DNA of 64,000 nt from Pholiota molesta (taxonomy: Eukaryota > Basidiomycota > Agaricomycetes > Agaricales > Strophariaceae): positions 1 to 64,000 of the forward strand of contig JACGCK010000228.1 in assembly GCA_014925825.1 (NCBI GenBank). The letters run 5' to 3'. Under the pieces are notes generated by a model, which saw only the letters and a program-made list of their open reading frames with translations, was not told where the DNA came from and searched no databases. Within the stretch, counting starts at the first letter, position 1; each line of letters starts with the position of its first letter. This document shows positions 1-10,030 of this stretch, piece by piece. Made by a program: the position numbers and the translations under genes.

Positions 1-645
1 ATTATAAACAGATTATGGTCATAACTATGCTTATGTCCGATTTCACAAAGCTGTCCCTGCGCCCGCTAGCTTCGCAGATTGCTTTTCCGAGATCGCCTTT
101 ATTGCTGACGTTTTCGCGAGTTATATTAGTACCCTAAACGTGGTCTTGTCAGACCTGCCCTGTATTTACATTTCATTGTGCTTCCTGCCAAGAGACGTCA
201 TAAAGGGAGACAAACACGGGCTTATCAACGGTCAACTAGTAACACGCTGTGCCGAGGAGATATTTAAGTGCTTGAGAGAAGAGGAATTTGAGAGGAAGCC
301 CGTTTCGTTGGAACTCGCAGCCAGCCATAGTTATCATCTTGGGTAACATAGCGGTCTTCCATAGCCCATCAACGCATGCCGTATTGCATTCACTCCAATT
401 GAATACCATACCACCTTTTATGATGTTTTCACAGTCTGAAACGTCGAGTACTCTGCCGATGTACGTGAAAAACTGTGTTGTTTGTAGCGCTCCTTGTAGG
501 GAAGTCATCCAAAATGCATCCAAAACGTTAGAATATTTACAAACACATTGGGACCGTATTCGCCTTCTCTCATAGGTTATTCGCTCGTGGGCCGCAGTTG
601 AGCGCTCAGCGAGAAATGGTGAAACTCGGGACGCGATGCGCTACA
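1..645 (+). other. Unassigned sequence with weak open frames
   Basis: No recognisable gene. A plus-strand frame is open from about 24 to 346. Joining it across a possible GT-AG intron (about 346-448) would lead to a frame ending at 575. The predicted peptide matches nothing I know. A minus-strand frame (236-523) covers the same bases. It could be an exon of a gene cut by the window edge or chance open sequence. Confidence 0.25.
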
Positions 646-647
646 TA

Positions 648-1275
648 TGCGCTCTCAGTTCAGGGTAAAGGGAGTCGATGGGCTGCGCATCCTCGATGCG
701 AGCGGGTTCCACAAGATCCCGAGCTTCTACATCGTGTCGGCGGTCTATATGATCTTGGAGAAGGCTGCTGGTGACCCCAACACCATCGTTGCCTTGTCGT
801 CATCCGCGCCGATGGGTACCGTGCAGCTTGCGTGGCGTCCCCATGTCTCCTGTACGATCCACTCCTTGATTGATTTCAGCCTCGATTTAAAGTTCAGGCC
901 CGGGAAGCTCATCCGTGCGCGTGATGTTCCAATAAGCGGCAGTGGCTGCGCGGCGGCGTTCATTTGCACGCGAGCTGGATGCTCTCGGACATCACCTGCA
1001 AGTCCTCGTCGCCGCCGACGGTGTAGCTCCTGAATTTGATCTGGGGCACGTCGCATGGGCCGCTCGAGGTCAAGGTGACGGTTCCAGCGTTGTTACGGTT
1101 GTGGGCGTTAAGGTTGAACCATGTCCACTGGTGGATGTCAACTGCGGTACGGTTCGACAGCCGGGGTAGTATCCGATGAAGATTGCGGGGTTGCCGCCGG
1201 TCGTGTCGGCGGTGGGCGGATCTGCCACGCTGCTTAGTTGCGTTAGCGCACGGGCGAGCCTGTTTCCTCCATAGA
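648..1275 (-). pseudogene. GMC oxidoreductase relic with an inverted C-terminal piece
   Basis: On the minus strand, pieces of the C-terminal half of a glucose-methanol-choline (FAD-dependent alcohol/aryl-alcohol) oxidoreductase can be read in order. They are YGGNRLARAL and FIGYYPG (about 1273-1160), HQWTWFNLNAHNRNNAGTVTL (about 1140-1075), GGDEDLQVMSESIQLA (about 1020-965) and WIVQETWGRHASCTVPIGAD (about 870-800). The family places its last segment, with the GVDGLRxxDAS signature, right after this. Here that segment (FRVKGVDGLRILDAS followed by SFYIVSAVYMILEKAA) lies on the plus strand at about 648-774. The frame is broken near 1160 and again near 963, where a TGA sits in frame. The FAD-binding N-terminal half is absent. 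This is a dead fragment, and flipping roughly 650-775 would restore family order. Confidence 0.88.
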
Positions 1276-2644
1276 CACCACAGTATGTAAGTAGAACAGA
1301 CTGCAGCGGATGCTGAGCTCCGGATTAGACACAGTAGAATTGCGCATCTCGGCGCATTACTGAGCAGACGAGATAATGGGTCGAGGACCGTATAGCACAG
1401 CAGAACATATCAGCCCGACGTCCAGTACTTGTACGAATCCGTGCTGAAGACGACATTACGTGGGTCTAGCTGCCTAAAATTAGAAGGAATTTATTCCAAG
1501 GTGACGAGACATGGGTCAGAAATCCACCGTTACAACTAGTACAAACCATGAGCTCCCTTCTAATGACACCGATAACAGAAAAGGTTGCTGAGATTGTAAT
1601 ATTGAACAGCGTTCCAGAGCGACGAGAAAATGGCGGGATAAGAAAGGATCTGTGTCGTGTATGCGGTGATAAGGGTACGCGGATGACACAACCCCGTGTG
1701 CCCACGAATAACAAAAACGCCGCTAGTCCATGCTTCAAGCGCCCAGAATACCGCATCTGTGAGTCCGCTGGGACAAGATTTGCAAGCTCAATTGCGGCGC
1801 ATCCATGATTCCTTTCCAATTCTGAGTATCCAGGCCGGAATCCGATCGAGAATAGATTCAGTTGTGGCGAGACAAACAGGCGACAGAGTAGAGCAATATA
1901 AGAAGTTTCGCCATGCGCGGTTATTGGGAGTCCGGGACAAGCAGGACAGTCGTTGACACTCGAGAAATCGTGAAAAGTCAGACGCGGCGGCGGTCGGTTT
2001 GGAAGGAAGAAGAGGTCACATGTCACAGGCTGTCACACAGCGTTGAACCATTTTATGATTTTGAATCCCAAATATAGACGCGTGCGCCCTACTTAATTTC
2101 AGCGCGAATGAGCAGTGGCGCCAAAGTGGCGCGTTGGAACCTGGTACACGAAGCAAGAAAAAGAAATCACTGACAGTAGCCCTGAGCATATAAAACGATA
2201 GAAATTATTATTCGCTGGCTGGCGAAGGCTGGCGAAGGCCGGTCAATGCCCGAAGCAGCAGTGATGCTTCAGACGGAATAAAGCGCAAATATTCCGCTGC
2301 TAGAGGCCATGGTTGTTTCTTTCAGAAGTAGACTATTTTCAACGAGAAAAAAGAACTGATGCCATATCAGTATTGTTTTAGTAGTTTGATGATGAGAGGA
2401 ACTTGAGAGGAACCATGAGTTATTTCCAACGGCAATGACTGAGTGTGTTGAGAACTGAGCAAAAATGAAAGGCCAAATCAGCTTGCCATATGCGTATGCG
2501 ATGCAAAGAGCTAGGAGGACTGGTGTCTATGTGGCATGTTCAAATCAGTTTCTCGAAGATACGAGCCTTCAATGGATATACGAAACTTTTTGATGAAGGT
2601 CAAACATGCTTACATCTCCGTATATGGGATGCGTAATAGCTGCA
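1276..2644. other. Intergenic, no gene recognised
   Basis: A minus-strand frame at 1466-2026 (186 codons) and plus-strand frames at 1548-1956 overlap one another. None has family motifs or plausible splice continuation. Short near-tandem GGCTGGCGAAG units occur around 2214-2240. Nothing else is supported. Confidence 0.5.
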
Positions 2645-2647
2645 TAA

Positions 2648-2677
2648 GGCTCTGTTCGGGATGAGAAACCGAGTTGC
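2648..2677 (+). repeat. Left TIR of the PIF/Harbinger element
   Basis: Thirty bases identical to the reverse complement of 6383-6412. The 3-bp target duplication TAA lies immediately outside, at 2645-2647. Confidence 0.95.
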
Positions 2678-2783
2678 CAATTCTCAGATTATTGGTGCCA
2701 TCATTTAAGCACATGACTTGGCCATTACCGGCGTGACATCCAAATATAGAATACTCATCAGATCTTATCGCGCGATGTGAGCA

Positions 2784-4990
2784 GTGGTCTACTTACCACC
2801 TTGTCCACTCGTAAATTCTCTCATTCCCTGCTATTCTCCACAATTAAATATGCCATCTGGTAACTCTCTTGCAGCCAAAGTCATAACTGCCTCCTCATAC
2901 TTCCTCCATACTACTGGAATTGCTGCAATACTCTATTCTGATCCAAATTACTGGAAGCAACCATACCACACATCATCACTTTCGGGCGAGGCTTGGGTTA
3001 ACAAGTTGGTTCATGGCCATCCAGACCGCATTTTTAATGAACTAGGGATGCGGCTACATGTATTTGTGGCATTTGTTGCCAATCTTCAGCTTCTCAGTGG
3101 ACTTTGTGTATCAAAACATGGAGTTACAGTGGAAGAACAAGCCGCAATATTTTTATATACTTGTGTAACAGGCCTTTCTATACGGCATGTTGGAGAAAGA
3201 TTCCAGCGTTCAAATGAAACAGTTTCCAAGTAAGCTTTTAGACTTTTTAGAGTGCTAATCAAGGGGTGTGCAAAAAAAATCTCAGATATATGAGGTCGAA
3301 AAGTTTGGTTAAGGCAAATTTGGTCCCCCCTCCCCCCTACCCACTCCAAAAAAGGAAACAAATCACATGTTTTGATTGCATCATTACTTAAAATAGATAA
3401 TATATGACAAACAAACAACCCCCAAGGGTGACCCATAGCGAGTTTGACCCATGGTCAGTGGGTATGGGTATAGGTTGGACATTCATAATCTAAATATGAG
3501 CAAAAGGCTACACTACACTATATATTATATATTGAGATCTCTATAATAATAGCTCTATAGAGTTAGGCCCATTCTATATTATTTACTTGAGAAATACTTA
3601 ACAGAATCATTCTAGGTAGAATCATATACACAAATTTTTACCTATGAAGCTTGGAATAAGATTGCTAGGTAGTGGACAAGGTAAAAAAAACCTTAAGCAC
3701 TAGTAAAATATATATAAACATTGATTCAGCTGTTTTTGGGCCTAGATGTTTCCTTTAGAGATGACACTGACTTATAGATTTTGATTTTCTTTATATTCAG
3801 AACCAAATAGAGACTCTATGGGCAATTAATAGGCTATTATACTGGGTTATATAGACTTATTCAAACCTAATATCTTGTATTTAAGTAACAGGTGTCAGAA
3901 ACATCATATTTTGACTGCTAAGCATACAAATGAATGCAGATATGGCCCCCTGAGCAGAGATTTTGTCTCGAGAAAAAAGTTTGGTTAAGGCCTCATGAAG
4001 GCACCCCCCTCCCTACCCCATATGCCGGATTTTGCCGCTGCACACCCCTTGGTGCTAATATTGATATATAAAAACAGATACTTTCGAGCGGTCCTCGATG
4101 TTGTCTCCTCTGGTCCATTTTACAACACCTTCATCAAATTGCCGGATCTCAATACACCCCTCTCTGAACACATTCGCAATAACCCCAAGCTTTATCCTTT
4201 TCTCCAAAATGCACTCGGGGCACTTGATGGAACCCATATACATTGCTTTACATCTGCCGCTGATCGCCATGCCTCACGAGATCGCAAAGGCGGTGTAACA
4301 CAGAATTGTTTGGCTGTTTGTTCCTTTGACTTTCGGTTTCTGTACTTCATCAGTGGATTTGAAGGCTCAATAGCTGATGCGACAATGTACATGCATTCCC
4401 GTTTGATGGATTTTTCTATTCCATGTGGGAAATACTATCTTGCAGATGCAGGATTTGCACTTTGCGACACTTTGCTTGTGCCTTATCGGAATGTACGTTA
4501 TCACTTGGCTGAGTGGGGAAGAGCAAATTTACGGCAAGCATTTTCAACTTATTTCTGAAGCTACTTATTAATTTAATGCCAACTTTGTAGTCCTGTGAAT
4601 AAGGAGGAACTTTTCAATTTACGGCATGCTCAAGCTCGCAATGTGGTTGAACGTATTTTTGGTGTACTCAAGAAACGATGGGATATTCTCAATCGAGCAC
4701 CTCAGTATAGCATGGCAATTCAAGCTCGAATCCCTCCAGGACTTGCTGCTGTCCACAACTTTATTATGGATCATGATGATACAGATATTCAGCACTATCT
4801 TGATGGACTTGATGCTGCTGATGAAGCTTCAAATGGCCAACTTGGTGATGGCGCAATTCTACCAGTGGAACGTGAACGAGCAAGTATATTACGTGACCAG
4901 ATTGCGAGGCAAATGTGGCACAGCTACCAACAATTTTTACAGGATCATCCAGAGATATTAGAAGGAAATTTTGTAGCGGAAACTGATTAA
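2784..4990 (+). CDS. PIF/Harbinger (HARBI1-like) DDE transposase
   Basis: Catalyses cut-and-paste transposition of the surrounding element. Hand splicing gives exons 2784-3229, 4078-4533 and 4591-4990, about 433 residues. The N-terminal part (PYHTSSLSGEAWVNKLVHGH, then GLSIRHVGERFQRSNETVSK) is typical of fungal family members. The catalytic triad is present: Asp near residue 199 (ALDGTHI), Asp near 272 (YLADAGF) and Glu near 321 (RNVVERIFGVLKKRW). Intron 1 (3230-4077) is 848 nt because a MITE has inserted in it; without MITE and target duplication it would be 48 nt. Intron 2 (4534-4590) begins GCAAGC, a GC-AG intron. The start is tentative: an internal ATG at 2850 is also possible. It converges with the Myb-like gene. 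Confidence 0.9.
3260..4051. mobile_element. hAT-like MITE nested in the transposase intron
   Basis: A non-coding insertion of 792 bp with imperfect terminal inverted repeats starting CAAGGGGTGTGC. It is flanked by a perfect 8-bp target duplication GTGCTAAT (3252-3259 and 4052-4059). An 8-bp duplication and a CA-starting TIR fit hAT-type elements. Inside the TIRs is a perfect 17-bp direct repeat, AAAAGTTTGGTTAAGGC (3299-3315 and 3975-3991). Each copy is followed by a C-rich tract (3325-3342 and 4004-4019) in the same orientation. It has no coding capacity, so it must be mobilised by another element. It is related to the copy at 45282-46393. Confidence 0.9.
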
Positions 4991-5110
4991 TTGCAGAGTA
5001 AATAGAAAGGTATAAATTTTACTAGTTGAATGGTATGAAGATTAAAGAAGAAGGTATAAAGATTAGAAATATTATGAAGATATAAAAGCCAAATAGAAAG
5101 AAAAGGCTAC

Positions 5111-6167
5111 TTAAGATCTAGCATCCTCAACCATTTGCGTGATCCACATCTTACGCCACTCGAGATCATCAGCATCAAGAGCATTATAAGCATCAACAGC
5201 CTCGACATCCTTCTGAAGAACCCTATAAAAAAGAAGCCTATCTGTCTTTGACATCCACTCCTCCGTCTGAGCCATCGTAAGTGCTTGAGCGCGACGATGA
5301 GGTGTCCGGAGGGAAGGATCCATAGCGAGCACCTTGCAGATATTGTCGCTGAAGTGGTTCATGGATTTTGTAAGGCCACTAAAGGCATCGTCTCTGGCAG
5401 ATCTTGTTTTCTTCTTCTCAGAGTGGATAGGAGTCACAGAAATGGCGCGCTGACGTTTGCGAGAGGGCCCAGGAGTGGGACGGACAGGGGTAGAGGAGAG
5501 ATCCTAGCAGGTAAAATGAGCAGGGAGAGGGAAGTAATAGTCTAAATCTTACCTGAATATGAGCTGGTGGCTCATACTGATCCTCCTCCTCCGTCGTCTC
5601 GTCTTTTGGCTCCAACTCTTGGTCGGAATCACCTTCGAGAGTCTCAGATTGGGTCGGAGTATTGCCCATACCCATAATACCCTGCGAGGGGCGAAAAACA
5701 TAGGTACCGCGTGGTGTAGCAGGCATGATTTCTGTCATAACCTTGAGGTGAATCCAACCGTGATGCTTGTACGGTTTTGCAGCCGGATAACGCTTCAGGA
5801 AGGTCTGCCACTGTCCTTCCATGTCAGGGGTGATGTTTGCACCATGGTCATCACTCCACGTCCAGCCAGACTGAGCTTGGATGGCCTCGATAGCACGGAA
5901 TATCTTCCGAAGCTAAAACAGAGTTTAGTAGTGACAATTGAGAATAAAAAATGAGAGACGCACTGCAAACCACTTATTCTTACATGCACCAGGTGTCTTG
6001 GGACCTCCCTTCGTCCTCACAGGTTCGAGAATGTGTTCCGCAGAGTTGAAAGTGGGCATTTTGAAGCTTGCACCGTCTCCTGCAGCAGCAGCATTGGCCC
6101 TGAGGTGCTCGAGAAGCAGAGTCTCATCAGAGACAGTCCAGTAGGCATTATCAGCTTGTTTAGGCAT
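5111..6167 (-). CDS. Myb/SANT-like DNA-binding partner of PIF/Harbinger transposase
   Basis: Second gene of the element, read on the minus strand as exons 6167-5964, 5912-5553 and 5503-5111, both introns in phase 0, giving about 318 residues. The N-terminus contains a Myb/SANT-like trihelix pattern (YWTVSDETLLLEHLRAN, then KTPGACKNKWFALRKIFRAI, then SGWTWSDDHG), followed by a WIHLKVMTEIMP block, an acidic low-complexity stretch and a basic segment (RKRQRA, EKKKTRSARDD) that could be a nuclear localisation signal. In characterised PIF/Harbinger systems the Myb-like protein binds the element ends and helps bring the transposase into the nucleus; that role here is inferred from the family. The frame is intact. 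Confidence 0.85.
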
Positions 6168-6382
6168 AGTAACAAAGAGCTTTAGATGGTGGTCAGATGG
6201 GGCAGATGGCAGACCAAGAGGATACGCGACAGGGGAGAACGAGCGACAGACTTAGGACACAGAATCAACAAAGTGCGGTTGCGCGTACTTGCGTGGTGTC
6301 ACATCAGTCACATAGGCACGGGATCTCACACATCAGCTGATTATAATTTCGATGACTATTTTAAGGTGAAAATCCGAAACTC

Positions 6383-6412
6383 GCAACTCGGTTTCTCATC
6401 CCGAACAGAGCC
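6383..6412 (-). repeat. Right TIR of the PIF/Harbinger element
   Basis: Thirty bases that are the exact reverse complement of 2648-2677. TAA at 6413-6415 is the second target duplication copy. Confidence 0.95.
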
Positions 6413-6415
6413 TAA

Positions 6416-6956
6416 ACAATTTTAATTTTATTGCCTCTGCAACAACGGGGTACACTGGACGAAGTACCAACCTTCGTACCACAATTTTTACTGGCGAACG
6501 GTAACTTCAAAGAGCCTGTATCGTCAAGTGAGATTCACAATAATGCTCGATCGACTTCTGACATACATTGCGCCAAAAGTGTTTCCAAAGTATATACTAC
6601 TCTGAGGTTCGGTTGCCGTACATTAAAGGAATGGACAGGCTGGTCAATGGAGTAGGAATTCACGGCGCCTACACACCTAAATTACGTTGAAACTAGCATT
6701 TTGACAGGACTTGGGAGAATATCTGTAGTTCTTAACATGTTTTTAAGCATGATTAACAGAGGTTAATGTTTCACGGCGGGTTTGAAGGCCTGGACGATTT
6801 TGCAAGGTTTTCGCAAACGGGTATGCGGCGCAGCGCCCTCTAGCGGGCGCCCATCTGCGCCGAGAGCCGGTTTGTAAGCGTGAGCTATTTATACTTGCTT
6901 GAACGTTTGGTTGTGACCAACCTCCTATTATCCCGTTGTCGAGCAATATCAGCGCA
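6416..6956. other. Intergenic, upstream region of the hydratase gene
   Basis: No gene recognised. It presumably contains the promoter and 5' leader of the enoyl-CoA hydratase gene starting at 6957. Short minus-strand frames at 6743-6946 have no family features. Confidence 0.5.
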
Positions 6957-8251
6957 ATGGCCTCTCTAGACTATTCAAAGCAAGGATACGAAGACATCCT
7001 CGTCACCCTCGACGGACCTGTTCTGACAATCGTCATCAACCGCGCCAAATAGTGAGTGCAAGTTGGACACGCGTCAGACACAAGTTGACACGACATGCTC
7101 TACTACTTCCTGCAGCAGGAACACGTTTACCGGGAGGCTTTGGGCCGAGCTCGTGAACGTATTCGATGTGTGCGACAGAGACGATCGTGTTCACGTTGTT
7201 ATTCTGACCGCAGAGGCCACAGCTCCTGCGTATTGCTCTGGAGTACGTTGGGAATTCATATCCAAGATCCGAAGTTCTAGCACAATTGACTGACAATTCA
7301 ATTTCTGTTTAGGCAGATATCGCGAATGGATGGAGTGAGCTCTGGGACAAGGAAGCCGAGAAGGAGGGCGAACACGGTCCGTCATTTGCTTATTCCCCGA
7401 GGTCCATGGCCACCTTGTAACCGCATGGCGAATATCATTACTTGCAGCGCACCGCGACTCTGGAGGCGTTCTTGCGATGATCATCTACAGGTGCCGCAAG
7501 GTCACTATCGCAGCAGTCAATGGCCATGCCGTAGGTTAAGCAGAGAACAAAGCACTACTGTTCGGATCTTACTTATCCCCTCGTCCTACAGGCTGGCGTC
7601 GGAATGACCGCCCTCCAACTGCCCTTCGACTTCCGCTTTGCATGGGCCGGCGCTAAACTCACCTTCCCATTCGTGCGCCGGGGCATCGTTCCGGAAGGTA
7701 AGCCAAGCCTTATAATCAACTTAACACGACTCCACGCTCCACATTCTCACTTCCCTCACGCAGCCACCTCCTCATACCTCCTCCCCAAGCTCCTCGGCAC
7801 ATCCCGCGCCAACTCCCTCCTCCTCACAGGCGCCACCGTCTCCCCCGACTCGCCGTACATCAAGGACCTCTACCACCAAATTCTGCCCGCGCGCGAGGCC
7901 GTGTACCCCGCCGCCAAGGCGCTCGCCGACGAGCTCGCGGCGCACACCTCGCAGCTGTCGATCGCGTATGCGAAGGCGCTGATCCAGCACCCCGGGGACT
8001 CGGTGGAGGAGAACCACCTGCTCGACTCGCGCGCGATGAAGATATTGGGGAGCTCGCCGGATGGGGAGGAGGGTGTGGCGTCGTTTAAGGAGCGGCGGGT
8101 GCCGAGGTTTACGGGGAGGTTGTCGAAGGATCTGTCGGTTTGGTATCCCTGGGTAAGTGCTCTTCATGAACCAGAATGACGTATTTTTTGATCAATCGAC
8201 TGTAACTAGTGGCGTCGTGCTGACGTCCTACATCGCAAAGCGAAGCTATGA
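6957..8251 (+). CDS. Enoyl-CoA hydratase/isomerase family protein with peroxisomal targeting signal
   Basis: A crotonase-fold enzyme acting on acyl-CoA thioesters, probably in peroxisomal fatty-acid beta-oxidation. Exons 6957-7051, 7116-7242, 7313-7376, 7448-7530, 7592-7697, 7764-8152 and 8210-8251 give about 301 residues, a usual family length. Family features read across the junctions: [15 protein letters not shown] near the N-terminus, [14 protein letters not shown] (first oxyanion-hole region) and [22 protein letters not shown] (second oxyanion-hole region). The last exon ends ...KAKL, and A-K-L is a functional PTS1 variant in many fungi, so a peroxisomal location is inferred. It is divergent enough that isomerase or other crotonase chemistry cannot be excluded. 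The 3' end converges on the metallophosphatase gene, with 165 bases between the stops. Confidence 0.88.
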
Positions 8252-8416
8252 TTTGTGCTCGCTCATTCCAAGACCTTTCATGCGAGCAGCCTTACAAAAG
8301 CTGATGATGTACGATAAATGAAAATCGCAATGTATGTGTATATATACTGAACAAATGTTTATGCTACAATAAATTATGCGAAAGCGAGGATATACACAAC
8401 TACGAACAGGAAAGAT

Positions 8417-10030
8417 TCACCAACTCTCCCCATGATAAAAGTTGCCAACGATCTCCCTTTCATCCGTCACAATTATCTCTTGTCTGTCTTCGTACAACGC
8501 ACTGACGACTTCCTTTTCTCTCCATCGTTTCGACGCATGGTCTCCAATAGGGACGATTGAGTAGTGTATTGACAAGGCCGAGAGCACACCACCATATGCA
8601 TGAGATATGCCTAAAAACAGAAATCAGCATCCTCCACCGCAAATCATGAACAAACGGAATACCAGTATCAATGATGATGATCTTTCCATTGCATCTTGAT
8701 TTGATATTCTAGAACAACACATCAGTCTCCATGTTCGAGATAGCGGTGCAAACTCAAGACCACTACGTACGTGAAAGTCGGGAGTATGCCCCATAATCAT
8801 CCGCCGTGTGCCCGTCTTCGCGAGCACCTCATCCACCTGAGCACACACCGTCTCCTCGTCCTCCATGGCCCAGCCGCGGTACCACAGCGGCCCGTTGGCG
8901 CTGTACATATCCGCCTCCTCCGCGGTGGTCCCCTGCGGCAGACCGGGGTACGGAGAGGGCGGATGCGGGGGCGGCTGCTTCCGCTGCTGCAGTTTCGCCA
9001 ACAGCGACTCCGCGAGCGCGTTGATCCTCGTCGGGAACGGCGACAGGTCCGGGTACGACGGCGACAGCCCGCCGTGGACGAACGACAGCGCGGCGTGCGC
9101 GAGCGGCGCGTGCTCCGCGGGCAGGTAGGGGTAGCCCAGGGCGGTGGCGTCGTCCCAGTCTTTTTGGAAGTTCACCGAGAGATGTTTGGGCGGGTACGGC
9201 GTGTTCGGGGGCCCGAGGGACGGATGGAGGGGGAGGCGCGAGGCGGTGGTGTAGTTCGCTGCCCAGGCGCGCCCGATGCGCCCGGTGCTGAGCATGCGCT
9301 GGCGCGCGGCGACGCTGCCGAAGGTCGCGAGCTCGGAGGGGTATACGTAGCGCCAGTCGCCTTTCGAATTGCAAACAGGACGTCAGTGGGGGTCTGGCAG
9401 TGGGGATGGAGGGGTGGGCGTACCGATGGCATTCATCCATTCATGATTTCCGAGATGGGATAGGACGGTCCCGCCGGTGTGCGCTGCTTGTGCGCGCAGT
9501 CTTTCCATCCATAGGAAGAGATTTATCGTATCATCCCCACTAGAAGAATGATTAGTACTTCTGGAGCCGAATACATATTGAATAATGAGATGAACGTACC
9601 GGTCAATGATATCGCCAGTCTGCACAAAGTAATCCACATTCCCAGACCAGTCGCCGTGGTCGTCCACCACACCCGCAAACGTCAGCACCTTCCTCGCATT
9701 GGGCATATCACCATGCAGATCGCCTACAGCCACTATGTGTCGCGAAAACGGCACCCGTCTGAAAAGCATTTCTTCATCCGCATCCTCTTCCTCGTCATCT
9801 AGCTCGTCCATCTCTTCGTGGTGGGTGCTCTTTCCATCTTGGAAGCTCCATGGCATAATTTTGTGCCTAGCCATATTGCCTAGCTCCATTACAACACGTC
9901 CTTCCGTCGGCCAGCTCGTTATAGACGGGATTATGTGGTGCAGCTTGAAATTGTAGAGAAGGTATATGACCATTAGTGGGATGAAGCCGTAGAGGATGGC
10001 CTTCCTCCTGGTAGGATTTAGGATAGGCAT
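8417..10030 (-). CDS. Membrane-anchored PPP-type metallophosphatase (calcineurin-like phosphoesterase)
   Basis: Exons on the minus strand 10030-9600, 9539-9424, 9360-8771, 8708-8663 and 8610-8417 give about 458 residues. A short cytosolic N-terminus is followed by one hydrophobic segment (residues about 12-27, AILYGFIPLMVIYLLYNF), suggesting a type II membrane protein. An acidic linker (about 75-88) follows. The metallophosphatase motifs are complete: GDLHGD (about 104), GDIIDRGDD, GNHE, a histidine-containing FVHGGLS and MGHTPDFH. The spacing with the large insert between GNHE and HGG resembles the Shewanella-like (bacterial-type) PPP phosphatases of eukaryotes rather than PP1/PP2A; that assignment is tentative. 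Likely removes phosphate from Ser/Thr or Tyr in an endomembrane compartment; substrate unknown. Confidence 0.88.

Larger units (their letters stand above)
2648..6412 (+). mobile_element. Complete PIF/Harbinger DNA transposon
   Basis: The element is 3,765 bp and is bounded by 30-bp perfect terminal inverted repeats beginning GGCTCTGTTCGG. It is flanked by TAA on both sides (2645-2647 and 6413-6415), the 3-bp TWA/TAA duplication typical of PIF/Harbinger elements. It carries the two genes expected of the superfamily in divergent-end, convergent orientation: a DDE_Tnp_4/HARBI1-like transposase on the plus strand and a Myb/SANT-like protein on the minus strand. Both frames appear intact after splicing, so the copy may be young or autonomous. 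A separate MITE is nested in the transposase intron. Confidence 0.95.

Noticed and set aside
1466..2026. 186-codon minus-strand frame
   Set aside because: No family motifs, no plausible splice neighbours, and competing frames on the other strand.
8771..9463. Long plus-strand frame opposite the metallophosphatase
   Set aside because: GC-rich antisense shadow with Arg-rich, low-complexity translation and no motifs; the minus strand has the full phosphatase signature.
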